Positions 58,556 to 64,000 of a DNA stretch of 64,000 nt are shown here, one piece after another. Under the pieces are notes generated by a model. The model saw nothing but the letters and a program-made list of their open reading frames with translations, was not told where the DNA came from and searched no databases. The DNA is from Nymphaea colorata (taxonomy: Eukaryota; Streptophyta; Magnoliopsida; Nymphaeales; Nymphaeaceae). The stretch is taken from NCBI RefSeq assembly GCF_008831285.2, contig NC_045148.1, positions 8,191,001 to 8,255,000 on the forward strand, read 5' to 3'. A program made the position numbers and the translations under genes. The stretch's first letter is position 1. Every line of letters starts with the position of its first letter.

Positions 58556-60240
58556 CATGGTGATTGTTTCATTTCCTTCTTTTATTTAACCAAGTTGATT
58601 GTTGAAATTTTTAAAGTTTTTTTTGTTTTCATATTATGGTTTTTGCTTTGTTCTTGTTTTTTTGCTTTGAACCATTTTTACTATCCCAGTGTCTTATTTA
58701 TTCCTCTACGCATCACAATTTTGTTTAATGACTATTTTTTATATGCTTTTTTTTTTTTTTCTTATGCTTGCTTTCCACCGCCTAGCCTTCTCTTTCTTAC
58801 ACCCTCTCCTCCCACTCTCCCTCCCCCTTTCCTCAATGTAACTCTTCTTTTACATTTTCACATTTACCTTTAGTTATTAGTAGTGGCTGGCAATTTACCA
58901 TGTGGTCTTGTCTTGTTTGCTGCGGTAGTGGGTTTGTGAAGAGTGCAACAACTAAATGTTTAGAGTTAGACAGCGAGTTTTGCATCAATTGGAAATATAG
59001 TGAAAAAAGATGACCACATGGCCTTTTACATTGCCTTTTACATTGGCTGCAAGATGACTTCTGCTTTTAACTATCTCTCTCTCTCACCTCCTCCTGTTCT
59101 TACTTATGTTCTTGTTCTAGTTTATGATCTTTATTTTCTTGTTCCTTTTTTCTTGGTCATTTTTTCTCTTATGTGACTTTTGTCTGCTCTCTTTGTTCTG
59201 GTTTTTGTAGATTAGTTGTTTTTATCGAATTTCCATTTTGTCCGATATATGTAATATACATATCACTACATTTTGTCTTTATAGAATTTTTATTTTTGCC
59301 GGCTATATATATCTAAATATTCACGTTGCCCTAAAAAGACTGACGCCCAAGAAATAGGGAGTCATACTTGTAACCCGAATAACTTGTTGCCATATACACC
59401 AACTCTATTTTGATTTTCCTTTTGATTGCAAAAGACACAGAAAGGGAGATCGAAGTAACATGCATACAAAGTGTTGAGGGCAGATTTTTTTCCTTAGATT
59501 TTGATGGCACCCCTCTTGAGTGGATCATAATCTGTGGATCAAAATCCTAGATTTCGGCCAACAAACACCATTTAGGAACTGATCTAGTGGGCTAGAGTTG
59601 GTGATTTTTTTTCCAAATTTAGTGTGTATCAATTATTTTATAATTAAAGTTGTGGGCATTTAGTGGTTCTGCTTTTTTCTTTTGGTGGCTTTACATGGTT
59701 TTGTTTTTTCTATTGTGCAGAAAAATTCTCGGAAAGCTTGTAAAGCATCCAGTAGGTGAGTCGTTCCCTAAGTTTCTTGTAAGGCAGGTCACTTTGCTTC
59801 CCATTTTGGTATTGATGCCCATTGAAAAAGATCCTTCTCGATAGATAATGTCAGCAGCAAATCACTAATGGTAGAGGAGTCTGCTTAAAAACCTGATGGG
59901 AGGACTCAACAATCCTCTGCCTTCATTTTGTCTAATCACGAATGACAGAGGAGTCTGGTTAAAAACCCCAACACTCATATTTTGAGGAAAAAAAAACCAA
60001 GTCTAGATGAGTTGCACAACCAGAATACGGAAAAAGCACTGAGACCATCTAGGACACATGATATAATAAACAGAAATCAAATGATAACAGGCAGAAAGAA
60101 ATGGCAAGAATTTCAGAAAAATGAAAGAATGAACAGGGTCTGATTGCTGCAAAACTTGATGTATATGTATTTTCCAAGTTTGGTTCCATATTACAAGCTA
60201 TTATACAGGGAGACACCGTTCTCATTCTATCACATTCCCT
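58555..60240. other. Intergenic, no gene seen
   Basis: T-rich DNA. Frames at 58595-58873 and 59650-59844 are low-complexity hydrophobic readings of T-rich sequence. From about 59990 the second duplicated block begins. Confidence 0.4.
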
Positions 60241-60513
60241 TCAATTGGGTCCCCAGCAACTCAAGTACATGACTTTTCTTAAAGACTCCTCTGACTCTTT
60301 ACTCCTCTCATCTCCCACTCTGCTCTGAAACAAAGAAGAGGAATCAATGGAAGACGACGATATTCTCTTCAATTGCGTAGAAGAAGCGTAATTCCTACTG
60401 GCGTTCTGATGGAGAACTCTGAACACTGAGTTGAATCTGGTGCCCTTATCCTTCAGTCCCTGGACTGCTGCAATCGCTCCTGCTGCTATCACTGCTTTGT
60501 TCATGGAACTCAT
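60241..60513 (-). CDS. WIP-family (DUF3774) small protein
   Basis: 90 residues and intronless: MSSMNKAVIAAGAIAAVQGL, KDKGTRFNSVFRVLHQNASR, NYASSTQLKRISSSS, then IDSSSLFQSRVGDERSKESEE and SLRKVMYLSCWGPN. KDKGTR replaces the otherwise near-invariant KDQGIR. LFQ and SKESEE are shared with the 55.3-kb copy. The frame is open for 82 more codons upstream, but this passes through the TATA box and promoter palindrome, so the ATG at 60513 is taken. Confidence 0.92.
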   Translation of the reverse strand: MSSMNKAVIAAGAIAAVQGLKDKGTRFNSVFRVLHQNASRNYASSTQLKRISSSSIDSSSLFQSRVGDERSKESEESLRKVMYLSCWGPN

Positions 60514-60665
60514 CTTGCTGGCCCCTCTTTGCTCCCGTTTCAAAAGGAAGGAGGTTGGGTTTCTGTACCAAATGATCGACTCCAAAGGCTGGATTGTTTG
60601 CTTGGTCTTGATCGTCTTGATCTCTGAATGGATGTATGGAGAGATCCAGTGATGCTGAAACGTGC

Positions 60666-60766
60666 ATTTATAATCGTTTCCCCAAGAGTGTTGGATGGTT
60701 TTGCGAAACCAGGGGACTATGAAAACCACGGTCCCAACTTTTCTGGACATCTCTCCCATGGTTTTC
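60666..60766 (-). promoter_or_regulatory. Promoter of the 60.2-kb WIP gene
   Basis: TATAAAT is at 60666-60672. TGGTTTTGCGAAACCA (60696-60711) follows after 23 bp. The outer pair is GAAAACCAC (60721-60729) and ATGGTTTTC (60758-60766). Confidence 0.7.
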
Positions 60767-61059
60767 TCTATCTTGTGGGTGTTTTTTGTCCTCTATGCAA
60801 GTGGACAGCTTCAGTTTATGTAAATTATATCTGAACATCGACTGCTTCATAATTAAATATTAACCATCACAGATCCGAATCTATAGTAACTCTCATTTTT
60901 TCCCATCTGCACTGTGCAGTATTAAGAAAGAAACAAGATTTGTATAGGAAGAAGTGATAAGTTCCACCTGCTACATATGTGCAAGTGGTGAGTGATCCAG
61001 GTTGGATGTGGGGACAAAAACCATAGAAGCCTCGAGGTAGCATGAGGAACATTTCCATA

Positions 61060-61320
61060 TAATAATGTCTGATAACACACGTAGACCTGGTTGAACCCGT
61101 CTTACCCTTTCTTTATACTCAGAAACAATGGGACAGAACAGTTTTTTGCCTCCAGCCTGTGGGCATTACTGCAGGGAAACCACGTTGTTCCATAAGATAC
61201 TCCTAGCTTTGTGGGGACGCCCCAGTTACTTTCGTCCCTATGCATTCCAGGTGCTCATTCTCTTTGCCCTCAAAAATCCGACACCAAGGAAAGAGCAATT
61301 AAGAAACACCTGTTCCTGCT
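61060..61320 (+). promoter_or_regulatory. Orphan promoter-like module
   Basis: It has 'attactgcagggaaaccacg', 'ataagatactcctagctttgtgggg' and 'cgacaccaaggaaagagcaatt' in the same order as at 56.1-56.4 kb. It has no downstream gene. Confidence 0.45.
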
Positions 61321-62478
61321 TCGTCAATAAAAAACAATTAACTGAAAACAGCCTTTTGAAAACATTGTTGTTCCCAGATGTTATCCATTCGTTTGTCAAG
61401 AACTTCTCTAAAGTTTTTGTTTGTTGAAACGAAACCAGAGAAGAACTCTATGATTCTCATTTTGTTCAGAAACAAGAATTTTGATTCTAAAATTTCTGCA
61501 ATTCCTGTGAATCAAACGCCCCCTACTGAACTTTCAATTTTCATTTTCATGAACTGCAAATTATGCATGTGATTTTGCTGCTCTTTTTAGCCAATAAAAT
61601 GTGAGTAATTCTCAATAAATTCAAGTCATCAGGATCTTTTCCCAAGAGCACCTCAATTCAAAATGTAAAAACAAATTTATTATTTATTAAAATTGATATA
61701 TAGCTAATTTTATTGTTTTTTATAACATGCATGAATTTGACATTACTTCTGCTAGAACCTGCCATTGTAGCATGCTATAGATCGTCTTGATGTTAAGCTA
61801 GGAATTTTTCATTCACTAATTTCGTCTATATAACTTTGATTGCATGATCAAGGACAACCCTTGGATTGTCTATCATGTAACTGAACTTTACCGATCATGC
61901 TTCTTCACCATCCTTGACTTATATCTATTTTACCATCTCTCTCTGTAAAAGCAATATCATTTATAATATATGAATTAAACTCCACACATACATCATAACA
62001 TCAAACATGTTTTGGTCTTTGATATGGTTTTTTGGTTTTTCAAGAGGGTTGACATAGATGGGCTGCTTGTGTATTGATCATTTTTGCCTGTGTACTGCTC
62101 ATTAATCACGTCTCCGAGAAGGTTGAACAAACTTTCTCATTCCATTTGTCTAACCCCAGCATCATTCTTTGAGAAAAAATACCACACTTAGCTTACAAAT
62201 CTAGATGAACTGCACGTCCAGAATCTCGAAAGAACATTGAGACCCTGCTCATGGTAGACAGTTTATGACAGTCGCACATGATAAACAACAGTCAAATGGT
62301 AACGGGCCAAGAGAAGTGAAAAGAGAATTTCAGAAAAATGAAAGAACGAACAGGGCCTGATTACAGCAAAACTTGATGTATATGTATTTTCATGTTTTGT
62401 TTCAGATCACAAGATATTTACAGGAAGGCTGCCATAATATGGCTTCCAGGACAACATTCTCCTGTTTTAGCATTTTCT
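61321..62478. other. Intergenic, no gene seen
   Basis: Copy of the 56.4-57.7 kb stretch within the duplicated block. The right end (about 62370-62460) is the 3' flank of the next gene and shares 'gcaaaacttgatgtatatgt' with the other copies. Confidence 0.45.
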
Positions 62479-62760
62479 TCAATTGGGTCCCCAGCAACTC
62501 AAGTACATCACTTTTCTTAGAGACTCCTCTGCCTCTTTACTCCTCTCATCTCCCACTCCCCTCTGCAACAAAGAAGAGGAAGGAGAGGAATCGATGGCGG
62601 ACGATGATACTCTCTTCAACTGCGTAGAAGAAGCATAATTCCTCCTGACGTTCTGTTGGAGGACTCTTATGACCGAGTTGAATCTGATGCCCTGATCCTT
62701 CAACCCCTGGACTGCCTCAGTCGCCCCTGCTGCTATCACTGCTCGGTTAACGGAACTCAT
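62479..62760 (-). CDS. WIP-family (DUF3774) small protein
   Basis: 93 residues and intronless: MSSVNRAVIAAGATEAVQGL, KDQGIRFNSVIRVLQQNVRR, NYASSTQLKRVSSSA, IDSSPSSSLLQRGVGDERSKEAEE, then SLRKVMYLSCWGPN. QQNVRR and GATEAVQ link it to the 57.8-kb copy. The start is by alignment; ten additional upstream codons (MTSEQRRFSR) resemble the MTSQQRGFSK leader of the 57.8-kb copy, which only reflects recent duplication of the 5' leader. It is the rightmost member of the array in this window. Confidence 0.92.
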   Translation of the reverse strand: MSSVNRAVIAAGATEAVQGLKDQGIRFNSVIRVLQQNVRRNYASSTQLKRVSSSAIDSSPSSSLLQRGVGDERSKEAEESLRKVMYLSCWGPN

Positions 62761-62911
62761 CCTGCTGAACCTTCTTTGCTCGCTTGTCAAGAGAAGGAAG
62801 AAGAATGTTTGGTTTCTGTAAGAAACGTTCGACTACAAGCTTAGGCGATTTGTGCTGTGGCGGTGGTGTTCTGCGAATTGAAGTGTGGAGAAGGGAGGTG
62901 CTGAAACACAC

Positions 62912-63013
62912 ATTTATAATCCGCTCCCCAATAATATTGGATGGTATTGAGAAACCGGGGGACTGTGAAACCACTGATCGAATTCTTTAATGGGCGTGGT
63001 TCCCATGGTTTTC
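62912..63013 (-). promoter_or_regulatory. Promoter of the 62.5-kb WIP gene, degenerate palindrome
   Basis: TATAAAT is at 62912-62918. The expected palindrome position (62942-62957) reads TGGTATTGAGAAACCG, with both half-sites altered. The outer pair persists as GAAACCAC (62967-62974) and ATGGTTTTC (63005-63013). Confidence 0.55.
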
Positions 63014-63321
63014 TCTAGATGGTGGGTGGTCTAGAGGGCAGCTTTTGTCCTCTCTGCAAGTGGGGTGGAGCCTGGATCTCGTCCAATCGGTTGCTCGCTG
63101 ATGCCCATCCATTGCATTAACTGTATAATGATATGACGACAAGAAGAAACAATGGTATTACAAGAAGTGAGTTGCACCTACCGCATTGGTGCAAGTGGTG
63201 AGGGATCCAGGTTGGACGTGGGGTCGTAAATCATGACATCTCTTTGCACTCTATCCGCGCAAATAAACTACGGTTTTGCTTCTGTCTGCATGCAAGACGC
63301 TCCTGCTTTCGTGGATATCAG

Positions 63322-63325
<4 letters not shown>

Positions 63326-63384
<59 letters not shown>
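63326..63384. repeat. Long (AT)n microsatellite
   Basis: About 58 bp of AT repeats. Confidence 0.95.
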
Positions 63385-63388
<4 letters not shown>

Positions 63389-64000
63389 CCAGCCATTGAA
63401 AAGAAAAATAAAGATAAAAAGGTTATGGATATTTTCATCTTTTAATATCAATTTTCATCTTTTTCATCATGTTTTCTTTTCAACCATCCATTTTATATCG
63501 AAGGAAAAGCCTAATTAGATAGTTGAGTGGTTTTGAACTTCTAGAGACACCATTCACTCAATAGGAATTAATACTACATGACAAGTTCATCGCTTTTTTC
63601 TTATTGTTCGTTTTTTGACCATCCATGACGTTAGATGAACAGGCTTGATGCCTTGATTAGATAGTTAAACAATTTTAAAAACCAGAGTCCCCATTCAATT
63701 CATATGGATATATATGTGTTTAGTTACGTTTTCCCTATAAAAGCTGATGCTCAAGAAAGTAATCGGAATAGCTTGATGCTATTTACATGAACTTTTTTTT
63801 TATTTTATTTTTTATTGCAAGAGTGGCAGAACAAAGAGAGGAGGTAACATGAATACAAAATTGTGACAGGCTTGAGTAGTATAAATAATAGTAGAGCACA
63901 ATCAATGAACTAGACGTTGAGGTGTTAAAGGCCATTAAAAGTCTAGATAAATAGAAGAAATATTTCATCGTACCGTTCAACCAAAGCCTTTACTCTTCCT
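63385..64000. other. Diverged repeat units, no gene seen
   Basis: Two weak units (about 63440-63600 and 63600-63720) share 'accatccat', 'gattagatagtt' and 'cattca' phrases with each other and with the tandem units at 46.97-47.76 kb. The rest is AT-rich. Confidence 0.4.

Noticed and set aside
58595-58873. 92-codon hydrophobic frame that could be read as a membrane protein.
   Set aside because: Direct translation of T-rich low-complexity DNA; Phe and Leu runs reflect base composition.
60514-60759. Long N-terminal extensions of the WIP frames (up to 87 codons, also at 40.3 and 50.2 kb).
   Set aside because: They have no counterpart between copies, and at 60.5 and 40.3 kb they cross the TATA box.

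Overview
This is a plant nuclear window. The evidence is GT-AG introns of about 90-175 bp in a seven-exon gene, AT-rich intergenic DNA, long AT microsatellites, non-autonomous hAT and Tourist-type transposons with target-site duplications, and plant-specific protein families. Species cannot be fixed from the sequence; an angiosperm is clear.

Two kinds of gene are well supported. The first is a seven-exon gene at 14388-15868 (+) encoding a 263-residue VAP/MSP-domain protein that most resembles the plant MAMI (membrane-associated mannitol-induced) branch. The second is a dispersed-to-tandem family of 13 intact, intronless genes plus one pseudogene. These encode 77-96 residue wound/hypoxia-responsive small proteins (WIP family, DUF3774) ending in a near-invariant C-terminus of the type SLRKVMYLSCWGPN. 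Two divergent members lie at 1.8-2.1 kb and 27.2-27.5 kb, both on the minus strand. The main array runs from 31.1 to 62.8 kb: plus-strand members at 31.1, 35.8 and 41.8 kb, a divergent minus-strand member at 40.0 kb, a pseudogene at 43.2 kb, and seven minus-strand members at 44.5, 49.9, 53.6, 55.3, 57.8, 60.2 and 62.5 kb.

The most striking non-coding signal is in the promoters. Nearly all copies carry, just upstream of a TATA box, an inverted repeat of the TGGTTT/AAACCA core, perfect in two copies as TGGTTTTGCAAAACCA. In the last five minus-strand genes it sits a constant 24-25 bp from the TATA box. A second inverted repeat (GAAAACCAC ... GTGGTTTTC) lies further upstream. TGGTTT is the known GT-motif of plant anaerobic response elements, so the array looks like a set of co-regulated low-oxygen or wound genes. 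That reading is inference.

The right-hand end (about 55-63 kb) grew by duplication of a two-gene block: the 55.3/57.8 pair matches the 60.2/62.5 pair in residues, spacing and flanks. Promoter-like modules without a gene are found at 42.8, 56.1 and 61.1 kb.

The rest (2.2-14.4 kb, 15.9-27 kb and the intergenic gaps) is mostly transposon debris, simple repeats and short tandem duplications, including an apparently perfect 277-bp tandem duplication at 16333-16886. Also seen are a NAC-domain gene relic with an in-frame stop (19.7-19.9 kb) and a lone candidate terminal exon (22.9-23.1 kb).
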